64,000 nucleotides of DNA from Mesobacillus foraminis (GCF_004340465.1 NZ_SLVV01000002.1:124001-188000); one strand, 5' to 3'. Positions 25,701-33,549 are shown, counted from the first letter of the stretch. A program made the numbers and translations. The notes: generated by a model from the sequence alone, not told the origin.

Positions 25701-27068
25701 CTAAAACTTATACTTTTCCTTCATTTCTTCCCCTTTTGCTTTAACAGCTTCCTTCATTGTTTCTCCTTCATTGACAACCGCCTCCTTTAGTTCCTCATAA
25801 ACTGGGTCGAAATGCTCTTTTAAAATATCGTAGCGCTGATCAATCAGACTGTCTACTTCAGTTCTCGTCTCCCAGCTGATTTGTTCCTGGCTCTGCAAAT
25901 AGGAGGATGCTTCTTTCAGACGGCTCCGTTCATCGTTATGAAGTGTGTTGAATTTACTTTTTGCATCCCATAATTCATTCGTTTTCTTATTTTGCTCTGT
26001 CCATATTTCATTCCAGTTTTTGTTGCTCCAATTCCACCATTCATTCCACAGTCTTCTTCGTTCATCTTCCCATAATTTTTTAAAATCATCTGCCGATTGA
26101 ACCGTTTCAAACTGTCCCCCTCCTGCATTGGCAATATCAATAAGCTGCTTTTGCCCGGAATTATCAACGTCGAACCCAATAATGTTAACAACGGCTTCAA
26201 TGTTCGAATCATGCAGCTCTTTAGCAGCCTTTACAGGATCTCCATCACAGGTTTCGACTCCATCACTTACTACATAAATGATATTCTTGCCTGGTTTATT
26301 TGCTTTTTCAAAATCCGCTTTCGCTTCATTAATCGCTTTTGCAATCGGTGTCCAGCCGGTAGGCTGGGCTGCATCTAATGCTTTTTCAAAATCACTGGCA
26401 TTATAAGGCTTCAAATCGTATATCATTTCCGTGCTCTCGCAGGAAATCTTTTTGTCGCTGTCACTGTTGCTCCCCTTGTGTCCATATACTCGAAGTGACA
26501 CATTGGCATCTTCAGGCATTGTGGAGACAAACTCATTGATTGCATCGGTAGCGAGTTCCATTTTTGTTTTACCGCCGATTTTCTGTGCCATGCTTCCGCT
26601 TGCATCAAGCAGGATGGAGATATTGGCATTTACGCCGACTTCACCGTTCGCATCAATTTGCATTCCTCCTGGAGCCTGGCTAATGACCGTTTCAATACTC
26701 GGATTGAAATCTTTAAAATAGTCGTAATGAGGTTTATAATTTTCTCCTTCAGCTATTAATCCCAATAAAGTGCCGTAAATTTCAAAACTATCTTTTTCTA
26801 GAAAATTATCTTCATTCAATTCCTTATGTACAATTGCGGTATTGTATTTAGTTCCAGCATATTGACCTGGATTTTCTTCTAAAATTTCCGGAACTGTCGA
26901 TGAAATCTTAACCTCTTCTTCCGCTTTCTCAGATTCATCATCAGCCTTTTTTTCCTGCTCTTCCCGGGAATTGTTCTTATTCTCTCCAGACACTTGTTCA
27001 TCTGAACCGCAAGCTGCAAGGAATAGAGCTGCTAATAATAAAATAAAAAAGTAATAATTTTTCCTCAT
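25701..27068 (-). CDS. VWA-domain lipoprotein
   Basis: A 455-aa surface lipoprotein. The signal peptide ends in the lipobox LAAC at about Cys20. An acidic/Glu-Lys-rich linker follows (about 25-60). A von Willebrand factor A domain covers about 145-325, with the metal-binding MIDAS motif LLDASGSM and a later DGVETCDG. The C-terminal ~130 residues are helical and start with a strikingly Trp-rich stretch. It resembles YwmC/YwmD-type exported VWA proteins, but the function is unknown. Confidence 0.8.
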   Translation of the reverse strand: MRKNYYFFILLLAALFLAACGSDEQVSGENKNNSREEQEKKADDESEKAEEEVKISSTVPEILEENPGQYAGTKYNTAIVHKELNEDNFLEKDSFEIYGTLLGLIAEGENYKPHYDYFKDFNPSIETVISQAPGGMQIDANGEVGVNANISILLDASGSMAQKIGGKTKMELATDAINEFVSTMPEDANVSLRVYGHKGSNSDSDKKISCESTEMIYDLKPYNASDFEKALDAAQPTGWTPIAKAINEAKADFEKANKPGKNIIYVVSDGVETCDGDPVKAAKELHDSNIEAVVNIIGFDVDNSGQKQLIDIANAGGGQFETVQSADDFKKLWEDERRRLWNEWWNWSNKNWNEIWTEQNKKTNELWDAKSKFNTLHNDERSRLKEASSYLQSQEQISWETRTEVDSLIDQRYDILKEHFDPVYEELKEAVVNEGETMKEAVKAKGEEMKEKYKF

Positions 27069-27283
27069 AGGTTATTCATACCTCCCATTATTAAACACAG
27101 ATAGATAAAATTTCCTTATCCATCGTACCAAATTACACTCTTGTTTTACTACGGAAGTATGATATTAATGATTAAAATCGAACATTCATCCTAAGAAACT
27201 TGCAATATACCATTTTCCCAAGCCTGATTTGGACGTTTTTACCCATGACTTATGTCACATAAAAAAATACTTCAATTTCCCCC

Positions 27284-27312
27284 AAAAAAAACGGCCCCCT
27301 TTGGAAACCGTT
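27284..27312 (-). terminator. Terminator of the adhB-coat operon
   Basis: On the minus strand AACGGTTTCC pairs with GGGGGCCGTT (including G-T pairs) around a 3-nt loop, then a run of T. The interval 27069-27283 is AT-rich promoter-like sequence for the VWA gene. Confidence 0.75.
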
Positions 27313-27345
27313 GTTGGTTAGATGATCTAGTACCAATGTCGCAGA

Positions 27346-27534
27346 TTATTCCTGGCCTTCAAATAAATCCCTGCTGTCTGGCCTCCGGTCTGCAGTAATA
27401 TCCCGATAAGGCATAATCAGCTTTTTTGCCTCTTCATAATCCATTTCAGACGTTTCACTCAGAAATCGGTTAATGGCTTCATCAGGATACCCATACTCAC
27501 GCAGCAATATATCAAGATTTTCCTTATTATCCAT
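27346..27534 (-). CDS. Small acidic helical protein downstream of adhB
   Basis: A 62-aa protein whose first half (NLDILLREYGYPDEAINRFL) looks like a three-helix UBA-like fold. The ATG at 27534 has AGGAG eight bases upstream; the frame open further upstream has no better site. It follows adhB by about 50 bp in the same direction and precedes the terminator. The family is unrecognised. Confidence 0.6.
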   Translation of the reverse strand: MDNKENLDILLREYGYPDEAINRFLSETSEMDYEEAKKLIMPYRDITADRRPDSRDLFEGQE

Positions 27535-27583
27535 CCTTGCTCTCCTCACTCTCATCATGATTAAAGATTGGCCAAATTCCTGT

Positions 27584-28720
27584 CTAAGGCTTTAAAACAA
27601 CCTTAATGCAATCTTCCGTCTTCGTATCAAATACCTGATATCCATGCTTTGCCTCATTCAATGGAATGACATGGGTGATAATATCGCCCATATCGACCTT
27701 CCCCTCGTTGGCTAAATTATAAAGGAATGGCATGTAAGGGATGACCGGCGCCTGACCTGTCTTAATATCAATATTCCTTTGGAATAGGTCGCCCAGCGGG
27801 AAGGCATTGTACCTGCCGCCATATACCCCTGTTACCTGTATCGTCCCTCCTTTGCGTACAGCCTGGCTTGCCATGACAATGGCCCCCATTGAACCTCCAT
27901 GAAGCTTTAATCCTGTTGCCAGGAATTCCATCGGTGTGAACTTTCCGTCCATTCCCACAGCGTCAATGACAATATCTGCACCACCCTGGGTGATTTCTTT
28001 AAGATATTCCCCTGTATTGTCGTATTTCTCAAAGTTGATGATTTCCACATTATTTGTCCGCTTGGCATGCTGTAGACGATAATCGATATAATCGACGGCG
28101 ATTACCCTTTTTGCTCCTTTAAGCCAGGCAAACTTTTGGGCCAGAAGCCCGACAGGCCCGCATCCAAGGATGACAACAGTATCCCCGTCTTTTACACCAG
28201 AGTGGTCTACACTCCAGTAAGCAGTTGCCGCCGCATCAGCCAGAAGGACTAATTTCTCATCTTCAACCTGACAATTTTCCGGTATTTTAAAAGGAGTAAA
28301 ATTCCCATATGGAACTCTCATATATTCGGCCTGCCCGCCAGCAATCCCGCCGGTGGTTTCGGAATACCCCATAAAACCGCCCATTTCTCCATGCGGGTTG
28401 GAGTTATCACATTGACTTGTCAAGTCATGAGTGCAATACCAGCAGTGTCCGCATGAAGCATTAAAAGGAATGATGACCCTGTCCCCTTTTTTCAACTTTG
28501 TGACTTCAGGTCCAACCTCTTCCACTATCCCCATCGGTTCATGACCTATTACAAAATCGGTTGGCGTGTTTGGAATCATGGCATGGATTAAATGCAAATC
28601 GGATCCACAGATGGCCGAAGATGTTACTTTGATGATAATATCATCAGGATTTTTAATTTCAGGATCTTTTACCTCTTTTACTTGGACGTTTTTAATTCCC
28701 TGGTAGGTAACTGCTTTCAC
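27584..28720 (-). CDS. adhB: Zinc-dependent alcohol dehydrogenase
   Basis: A 378-aa medium-chain Zn dehydrogenase of the formaldehyde-dehydrogenase-like branch. The catalytic zinc region is AICGSDLHLIH...GHEPMG. The structural zinc cluster is shown by CGHCWYCTHDLTSQC, and the NAD motif is GCGPVGLLAQ. The GTG start follows GAGGAGGTG. In B. subtilis adhB is likewise embedded among yraD/E/F/G coat-like genes, exactly as here. The substrate is unknown. Confidence 0.88.
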   Translation of the reverse strand: MKAVTYQGIKNVQVKEVKDPEIKNPDDIIIKVTSSAICGSDLHLIHAMIPNTPTDFVIGHEPMGIVEEVGPEVTKLKKGDRVIIPFNASCGHCWYCTHDLTSQCDNSNPHGEMGGFMGYSETTGGIAGGQAEYMRVPYGNFTPFKIPENCQVEDEKLVLLADAAATAYWSVDHSGVKDGDTVVILGCGPVGLLAQKFAWLKGAKRVIAVDYIDYRLQHAKRTNNVEIINFEKYDNTGEYLKEITQGGADIVIDAVGMDGKFTPMEFLATGLKLHGGSMGAIVMASQAVRKGGTIQVTGVYGGRYNAFPLGDLFQRNIDIKTGQAPVIPYMPFLYNLANEGKVDMGDIITHVIPLNEAKHGYQVFDTKTEDCIKVVLKP

Positions 28721-28732
28721 ATTGGCACCTCC

Positions 28733-29092
28733 TCACTTATTGGGTGTTGCAAACATTCCCTGCCTGTCAGTATCGATTGGAAACAAGTTCATTTGAGCAA
28801 TTTGTACAGCCGTTTCAGCCGATTTCAGATCTACCTGATACTGTTCCTTAAAATCATGTGGGTTTAGCCAGCCTTTTTTGATCATTAACTCAGCTATTTC
28901 CCCATGAAGGTCAATGGCGGCCTCCATTTGTTTATAAAGAACAGATCTTAATTCTGGATTGGCTGTCTCAGTAATAGCAAAGCCATAATTGCGGATTCCG
29001 TTTTTCACACTTAATAAAAAATCCATTGCAAATGCGGAATCGGCCAGGTTTGGCATTCCTTCCGAATTGCGGGGATCAAGATAATCTTCCAT
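28733..29092 (-). CDS. CotF-family spore coat protein (YraF/YraD-like)
   Basis: A 119-aa four-helix CotF-type protein of the spore coat. The shared core is FLLSVKNGIRNYGFAITET, then NPELRSVL and GWLNPHDFKEQYQVDL. It is closely similar to the protein encoded at 29662-29958. It lies between the YraG-like gene (11 bp) and adhB (12 bp) in one operon, with GGAGGAG before its ATG. Expression in the mother cell is expected from the family. Confidence 0.85.
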   Translation of the reverse strand: MEDYLDPRNSEGMPNLADSAFAMDFLLSVKNGIRNYGFAITETANPELRSVLYKQMEAAIDLHGEIAELMIKKGWLNPHDFKEQYQVDLKSAETAVQIAQMNLFPIDTDRQGMFATPNK

Positions 29093-29103
29093 GTTTACTC
29101 CTC

Positions 29104-29313
29104 CTACTGCAGCAATTGAGTATTCTTGTAAAAATTCAGCAGCTCATTCACATCCATAATGGATTGCTGGACGTCCTTTTCCATCAATCTTTTTAACTCA
29201 TTATCAAAGCAGATTCCCTGCATTAGTTTAGATCGCAACAGGCAAACGGTTTTAAAATTGAGGATTTCATGCGCTTCAAGTGTCTCATGCAACGCTAGGG
29301 TTTCTTTCTCCAT
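29104..29313 (-). CDS. YraG/YraE-like coat-associated small protein
   Basis: A 69-aa helical protein (METLALHETLEAHEIL-type core, then FKTVCLLRSKLMQGI). It is paralogous to the 68-aa protein encoded divergently at 29459-29665. The ATG at 29313 follows GGAGGTGCAGGA; the longer frame is not needed. It is the first gene of the coat-adhB operon. It resembles the YraE/YraG proteins of B. subtilis. Confidence 0.78.
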   Translation of the reverse strand: MEKETLALHETLEAHEILNFKTVCLLRSKLMQGICFDNELKRLMEKDVQQSIMDVNELLNFYKNTQLLQ

Positions 29314-29458
29314 TCCTGCACCTCCGTTTATAATCAACAGAGATATTTTTTCCAAATAGCCTTTACTTTTATGTAAAAACAATGAAAAACACCGAATGAA
29401 TAAATCTCAAACACAGATGAAACGATAATTAAAGAAAAATGCAAAATGGAGTGAGTAT

Positions 29459-29665
29459 ATGACAAAGTATTTAGGTCTACATGAAACCCTCGATATTCAT
29501 GAATTGCTAACCTTTAAGAATCTATGCTTAACTAAAGCAGCCACCATGGGTGTTTTGGCGACAGATGAACAGCTTAAAAATATTCTCGCAGATGACGTGA
29601 AAACCGGCACAAAGCATATCCTGGAGCTGAAACAATTCATTACAAAACGGGAGGATCATCAATGA
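29459..29665 (+). CDS. YraG/YraE-like coat-associated small protein, divergent copy
   Basis: A 68-aa paralogue of the preceding gene (shared LHETL..HE.L.FK pattern). It is transcribed in the opposite direction from the same 145-bp intergenic region. GGAGTGAG precedes the ATG. Its stop overlaps the start of the following CotF-like gene by four bases (ATGA), so the two are coupled. Confidence 0.8.
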   Translation: MTKYLGLHETLDIHELLTFKNLCLTKAATMGVLATDEQLKNILADDVKTGTKHILELKQFITKREDHQ

Positions 29666-29958
29666 ACCAGCTAATCCAAAAATTGACCGGGATGGGCGGT
29701 ATGACCGACCAGGTAATCGCCACGGATTTCCTGATTTCCGCAAAGTCTGGTGTAAGGAATTATGCCGTTGCCATCACAGAAGCTGGGACGCCTGAATTAA
29801 GGGCAGCTTTAAGAGAACAGCTCCGGGAGGCAATCGCAACACATGAAAAAATCACCAATTATATGGTTGCAAAAGGATACTATCATCCTCATGATTTAAC
29901 CAAACAGCTGCAGGTGGATATAACAGTATCTGATACAGCGCTCAAGCTTGCTGATTAA
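29662..29958 (+). CDS. CotF-family spore coat protein (YraD/YraF-like), divergent copy
   Basis: A 98-aa CotF-type protein with the same core as the minus-strand copy (FLISAKSGVRNYAVAITEA, then GYYHPHDLTKQLQVDI). It lacks the ~20-residue N- and C-terminal extensions of that copy. It is translationally coupled to the upstream small gene. A terminator follows. Confidence 0.85.
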   Translation: MNQLIQKLTGMGGMTDQVIATDFLISAKSGVRNYAVAITEAGTPELRAALREQLREAIATHEKITNYMVAKGYYHPHDLTKQLQVDITVSDTALKLAD

Positions 29959-30016
29959 GAACAGATGAATGCTTAAATTCCCTGGTCCTCTGATTTTTAT
30001 AATGGCTGCCAAAAGC

Positions 30017-30044
30017 AAAAAACACCTCAAGCAAGGTGTTTTTT
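30017..30044 (+). terminator. Terminator of the divergent coat gene pair
   Basis: The perfect stem AAAAAACACCT/AGGTGTTTTTT has a 6-nt loop and T runs on both strands. Confidence 0.88.
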
Positions 30045-30121
30045 ACTTTCTCCCTTTTTTGGGTACCCCAGTTTCTTCCACTACCAGTAGTAAATCCATT
30101 ATTTTTAGTTAAAAACGATTA

Positions 30122-30361
30122 TTATGACTTCCTTTCTGCTGCTATATGATCAGGATCTCCCCCTAGCCGAAAATAATCCCTGGATACAGAGTCAACTCCC
30201 CGGCAGCCGAAAAACAGTGTCGTCCCTGCATTGTAACCGAGATGATCAATCCGTGACCTCAGTGTGAGGTTTTTTTTATCCAAACCGAAACCTTTCGACA
30301 TGAGATTCGTATAAATAGCTGGAACAATGTTAATGCCACACCCTGCTCCTGTATTACTCAC
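30122..30361 (-). CDS. Hypothetical protein, possible gene fragment
   Basis: A 79-aa frame with a coding-like composition (GINIVPAIYTNLMSKGFGL, later GCRGVDSVSRDYF). It starts at GTG without a ribosome site. It may be the C-terminal remnant of a larger protein that has lost its 5' part. No family is recognised. Confidence 0.3.
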   Translation of the reverse strand: MSNTGAGCGINIVPAIYTNLMSKGFGLDKKNLTLRSRIDHLGYNAGTTLFFGCRGVDSVSRDYFRLGGDPDHIAAERKS

Positions 30362-30438
30362 TATTTGATGAAAAGATCGGAAATTTTGCCGTGGGCAGAA
30401 ATCTTTATAACCAAAATTACAGAGGTGAGAAAAAAATT

Positions 30439-31077
30439 ATGTATGCAACTACAGCCGGTTCCTATATGCCTTCAGTCATGAAAAAAACCTTCGCTCTTTC
30501 ACTTGGGATAGCATTTATTGGTACAATGCTTGGAGTGTATATACCGCCAGCGATGTTTCTTCCACTTGTCATCCTTGAGCTTGCATTGCTTATTGGAGCC
30601 TTATTCCTAAGAAAGCGAAAAGCAATCTCCTATAGTTTTCTATATCTATTTACCTTTATTTCGGGAATGACAACTTATCCGATTGTGGCTCATTACTTGG
30701 CAATCGGGGGTGTCAGCACTGTAATTATGGCCTTTGGGACAACTGCGGCTGTTTTCAGCGGCCTTGCGATTTATGCATCGACTACTAAACGGGATTTAAC
30801 CTTTTTAGGCGGGATGCTGTTCGCCGCTTTAATTGCCTTGATTGCCATTTCCATTTTTAATATGTTTTGGCCCCTGAGCTCTGCGGGAATGCTTGCATTT
30901 TCCTTTGTTGGCGTCATGGTCTTCAGCGGTTATGTTCTTTACGATTTTAATAGAATGAAACAGCATGGTATCACTGCAGAAGAAATCCCGCTGATGGCCT
31001 TAAACCTATATCTCGATTTCCTTAACCTGTTTGTTAACATTTTGCGCATAATAGGAATTCTTGGAAGCAAAGATTAA
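30439..31077 (+). CDS. yetJ: Bax inhibitor-1/YetJ-like calcium channel protein
   Basis: A 212-aa TMBIM/BI-1 family membrane protein with seven hydrophobic helices. The two conserved Asp-containing segments of the pH-sensing di-aspartyl pair are present (VLYDFNRM and LYLDFLNLF). B. subtilis YetJ, a pH-dependent calcium leak channel, has about the same length. The ATG at 30439 follows AGAGGTGAG; the 16-residue upstream extension is not family-like. A terminator follows. Confidence 0.88.
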   Translation: MYATTAGSYMPSVMKKTFALSLGIAFIGTMLGVYIPPAMFLPLVILELALLIGALFLRKRKAISYSFLYLFTFISGMTTYPIVAHYLAIGGVSTVIMAFGTTAAVFSGLAIYASTTKRDLTFLGGMLFAALIALIAISIFNMFWPLSSAGMLAFSFVGVMVFSGYVLYDFNRMKQHGITAEEIPLMALNLYLDFLNLFVNILRIIGILGSKD

Positions 31078-31108
31078 ACAAGGAGTTTATGGACAAGTTC
31101 ATTAAAGG

Positions 31109-31139
31109 AAACGGCTGTGTATACGGCCGTTTGTTTTTT
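31109..31139 (+). terminator. Terminator after yetJ
   Basis: The stem AAACGGC/GCCGTTT is followed by GTTTTTT. Confidence 0.8.
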
Positions 31140-31252
31140 ATACAGACCCTTCATCGTGAATCTTGTACCTTCGGTGCTCCTTTGAAGGAAAGATTATCTT
31201 AAATGCCTCCTTAGAAGATTCAATCTTTCAAATTTGTAAGGCTGATGTAATG

Positions 31253-31290
31253 TGAACCGATTGTGGTAAATTTTCCGGTCTCACTATAAT
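31253..31290 (+). promoter_or_regulatory. Promoter region of bcrC
   Basis: TTGTGG (31261-31266) and TATAAT (31285-31290) are 18 bp apart. Overlapping them is TGAACC (31253-31258) with CGGTC (31276-31280) 17 bp downstream, which resembles an ECF-sigma promoter. B. subtilis bcrC is under ECF sigma control, so two overlapping promoters are plausible. Confidence 0.45.
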
Positions 31291-31324
31291 GTTCCTAGCA
31301 GAAATAAAAGCAGGGAGGATAAAA

Positions 31325-31924
31325 ATGGAGCTATTTCAACAAAACATCAGGATATTTAGAATGATCAATGACTTGGGGAAGGAATACCCAGGCATTAATC
31401 CAATCATGATTTTTATAACTGAGTATGCAATTTACTTTTTAGCCCTGGCTGTTATTTTCTTTTGGCTGTCGCGTGGCTTGAGGAAAAGAATGATGGTGAT
31501 CTGCGGTTTTCTTTCTTTTATTTTTGCTGAAGTTGCCGGCAAACTTGCGGGAATGCTTCATTCAAATCAACAGCCGTTTGCTGAACTATCAAATGTCAAC
31601 CAATTGATCGATAAAACAGTCGGAAACTCCTTCCCAAGTGACCATACGATGGTCTTTTTCGCCTTCTGTACGACCTTTTGGCTTTTCAGCAGGAAAACAG
31701 GATACATTTGGATGATACTCGCTGTAACCGTCGGAGTTTCCCGCATATGGGTAGGGGTCCATTACCCATTCGATGTCGTAACCGGAGCATTGATATCCGT
31801 GGTTTCCACGATTACTATGTTTGCGTTCATCTCTAATTCCAGCTCTTTGAAAAGCCATCTTGAAACCTTTGGCAAAAAAGAAAAGCAGCTGTTCACACTA
31901 AAGGACAAATCGAGAAATTTTTAA
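31325..31924 (+). CDS. bcrC: Undecaprenyl-diphosphatase BcrC
   Basis: A 199-aa PAP2-family membrane phosphatase. It dephosphorylates undecaprenyl pyrophosphate outside the membrane and gives bacitracin resistance. The PAP2 triad motifs are present: K...R near LSRGLRKRM, the central SFPSDHTM, and SRIWVGVHYPFDV with the catalytic His/Asp. The ATG at 31325 follows GGGAGGAT; the 12-residue extension upstream covers the promoter. Confidence 0.9.
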   Translation: MELFQQNIRIFRMINDLGKEYPGINPIMIFITEYAIYFLALAVIFFWLSRGLRKRMMVICGFLSFIFAEVAGKLAGMLHSNQQPFAELSNVNQLIDKTVGNSFPSDHTMVFFAFCTTFWLFSRKTGYIWMILAVTVGVSRIWVGVHYPFDVVTGALISVVSTITMFAFISNSSSLKSHLETFGKKEKQLFTLKDKSRNF

Positions 31925-31962
31925 TACTTAAGCAATTAAACAAAAAAATGGAGTGAAAACAA

Positions 31963-32148
31963 ATGGACGATACTAGTCCAGGCTCTTTCCTTTCAATCAT
32001 CACATCATATGATATGGAAGAATTGGATCACTCAGAAAAAAAAAGAGAATGGCACTCTACCTGATTACCTTTTGAGTACGAAATCCTCAAGGCAAAAAAC
32101 AAATTCATAGAAGGAGGCACCCTTTACAGATATAGGAGGAACTTATGA
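31963..32148 (+). pseudogene. Small gene interrupted by an in-frame TGA
   Basis: A 61-codon frame with a good GGAGTGA site 7 bases before the ATG. It reads 33 residues (ending REWHST), meets TGA at codon 34 (32062-32064), then continues as LPFEYEILKAKNK... to another TGA. The stop probably replaced TGG (Trp), giving WLPFEYE. Alternatively only the 33-aa peptide is made. The family is unrecognised. Confidence 0.45.
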
Positions 32149-32166
32149 CGGCTGCCAGCCATCAGA

Positions 32167-32187
32167 AAAAGGGCCATTGGCCCTTTT
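32167..32187 (-). terminator. Terminator
   Basis: The stem AAAAGGGCC/GGCCCTTTT with a 3-nt loop lies next to the stop of the minus-strand small gene at 32189. Confidence 0.8.
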
Positions 32188-32188
32188 G

Positions 32189-32386
32189 TTATATTGACTT
32201 TCGTTCAAGTTCACTAAACAAGAATTCCTTTGCTAAATGGTTTTCTGATTCAACTAAGCGGCCGAATTTATATCCTTCAATCAAGACATGCCTCTCATGC
32301 TCATTCAGCCTTCTGCCCCATTTTTGCTCCAAATGGTAAATTGCTTCATTATAGTGAATTTGACTATATTCAAATGTCTGTTTCAT
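32189..32386 (-). CDS. Small hypothetical protein
   Basis: A 65-aa charged helical protein (MKQTFEYSQIHYNEAIYHLE..., then RRLNEHERHVLIEGYKFG). The ATG at 32386 follows GGGAGG seven bases upstream. It has no membrane segment. The even, charged composition and own terminator suggest a real gene, but I do not recognise the family. Confidence 0.62.
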   Translation of the reverse strand: MKQTFEYSQIHYNEAIYHLEQKWGRRLNEHERHVLIEGYKFGRLVESENHLAKEFLFSELERKSI

Positions 32387-32517
32387 TGCTTTGCCTCCCA
32401 CAATTCTTTGTCAACCATTATTGTCAGTAACCTCACTACTTAACCTGATACCAGAATATTCACCGCATATTTTCATGGTTACTGCAAAACCTAATCCTGT
32501 TTAGGAGGTGAGAAATA

Positions 32518-32712
32518 ATGGCTGAACAAAGAAATAATCAGCAAAATCAGGGTAATATTACTGAGGGTATTAAAAATACGGCTGGAGCGGCATTCCATGC
32601 AGCCCATAACGCACTTGAAGCCACTGAAAATGCGGCAATGACGGCCGTGGACAAAACAAAAAACGCTATTACCAACCTGACAAATAACAACGATAATCAA
32701 GACAATCAGTAA
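32518..32712 (+). CDS. Small Asn/Gln-rich amphipathic protein
   Basis: A 64-aa protein with Asn/Gln-rich ends around an Ala-rich amphipathic helix (TAGAAFHAAHNALEATENAA...VDKTKNAITNL), reminiscent of LEA-like or spore small proteins. AGGAGGTGAG precedes the ATG. A terminator follows two bases after the stop. The family is unrecognised. Confidence 0.65.
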   Translation: MAEQRNNQQNQGNITEGIKNTAGAAFHAAHNALEATENAAMTAVDKTKNAITNLTNNNDNQDNQ

Positions 32713-32713
32713 T

Positions 32714-32741
32714 GAAAAAACGCCATTCATTTGGCGTTTTT
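32714..32741 (+). terminator. Terminator
   Basis: The stem AAAAACGCCA/TGGCGTTTTT has a 6-nt loop. Confidence 0.85.
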
Positions 32742-32827
32742 CTAGTATGGATGGAGGTTTTACTCATTCCCCATACTATACTGAAAAATATGTATGAAAG
32801 CAGCGAAACGGGCAATAATAGGTTTAT

Positions 32828-32910
32828 GGACTTGTAGCTCAATGGACAGAGCAGTCAGCGGTTAATGATAACTGTTGGACATCTTGTGGGTTCAAATCCC
32901 ACCAAGTCCG
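32828..32910 (+). tRNA. tRNA-like RNA with abnormal anticodon arm
   Basis: The acceptor stem GGACTTG/CAAGTCC is perfect, with discriminator G at 32910. The D arm GCTC-AATGGACA-GAGC has the conserved A and GG positions. The T arm GTGGG-TTCAAAT-CCCAC is canonical. The anticodon region is not: 33 nt lie between the D and T stems, and they fold as CAGCGGTTA/TAACTGTTG with an ATGA tetraloop, i.e. a 9-bp hairpin or a 5-bp stem with a 14-nt loop. No 7-nt loop with U33 can be drawn. CCA is not encoded. It is not a normal decoding tRNA, but its arms look conserved rather than decayed. Confidence 0.7.
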
Positions 32911-32916
32911 CTTCAG

Positions 32917-32952
32917 ACCAAAAGCGCAGCTTATGCTGCGCTTTTGGTTTTA
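32917..32952. terminator. Shared bidirectional terminator of the tRNA-like gene and clpP
   Basis: A perfect 14-bp stem, ACCAAAAGCGCAGC/GCTGCGCTTTTGGT, with a 4-nt loop and flanking T runs. It closes the tRNA-like transcript 7 bp after its discriminator and the clpP transcript on the other strand. Confidence 0.9.
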
Positions 32953-32964
32953 ATCCATTTTGTA

Positions 32965-33549
32965 TTACTTTTTCCGGCTGATTACCTTGTCAATTATTCC
33001 ATATTCCAAAGCCTCTTCAGCAGTCATAAAGTAGTCCCGGTCTGTATCCCTGGCGACTTTTTCAACTGCCTGACCAGTTCGTTCTGATATAATCGCATTG
33101 ATTTGCTCCCTGAGCTTCAGGATTCTTCGTGCAGAAATCTCAATCTCGGTTGCCTGCCCTTTTACTCCCCCAAGCGGTTGGTGAATCATTATTTCACTGT
33201 TTGGCAGGGCGTATCTTTTCCCTTTAGTGCCTGCCAAAAGCAGCATAGCACCAAAGGAAGCAGCCATACCGATACAGATGGTACTAACATCCGGCTTAAT
33301 ATGCTCCATTGTATCAAAAATAGCAAAACCTGCTGTAATCGATCCGCCCGGACTATTTATATAAATTGAAATATCTTTTTCTGGATTATCAGCTTCAAGA
33401 AACAGCAGCTGTGCGATTACACTATTCGCCACTTGGTCGTTGATTTCATCTCCAATCATGATAACTCGATCTTTTAACAACCTGGAATAAATATCATAGG
33501 ACCGTTCTCCCCGATTGGATTGTTCAATGACATAAGGAACTGTACTCAT
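32965..33549 (-). CDS. clpP: ATP-dependent Clp protease proteolytic subunit (ClpP paralogue)
   Basis: A 194-aa ClpP serine protease subunit; it forms tetradecamers fed by Clp ATPases. The catalytic triad is Ser98 (GMAASFG), His123 (MIHQPLGG) and Asp172 (DTDRDYF). It differs from housekeeping Bacillus ClpP at several usual positions (ASFGAMLLL for ASMGAFLL, DRDYFM for DRDNFK), so it is probably a second copy (ClpP2). The ATG at 33549 follows ATAGGGAGG. It is 20 bp after the sigma-factor stop, hence co-transcribed with it. Confidence 0.9.
   Translation of the reverse strand: MSTVPYVIEQSNRGERSYDIYSRLLKDRVIMIGDEINDQVANSVIAQLLFLEADNPEKDISIYINSPGGSITAGFAIFDTMEHIKPDVSTICIGMAASFGAMLLLAGTKGKRYALPNSEIMIHQPLGGVKGQATEIEISARRILKLREQINAIISERTGQAVEKVARDTDRDYFMTAEEALEYGIIDKVISRKK

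Noticed and set aside
32145-32339. 64-codon plus-strand frame after the TGA-interrupted gene
   Set aside because: Its AGGAGG comes from Arg-Arg codons of the preceding frame, and it runs through a terminator and antisense to a better gene.
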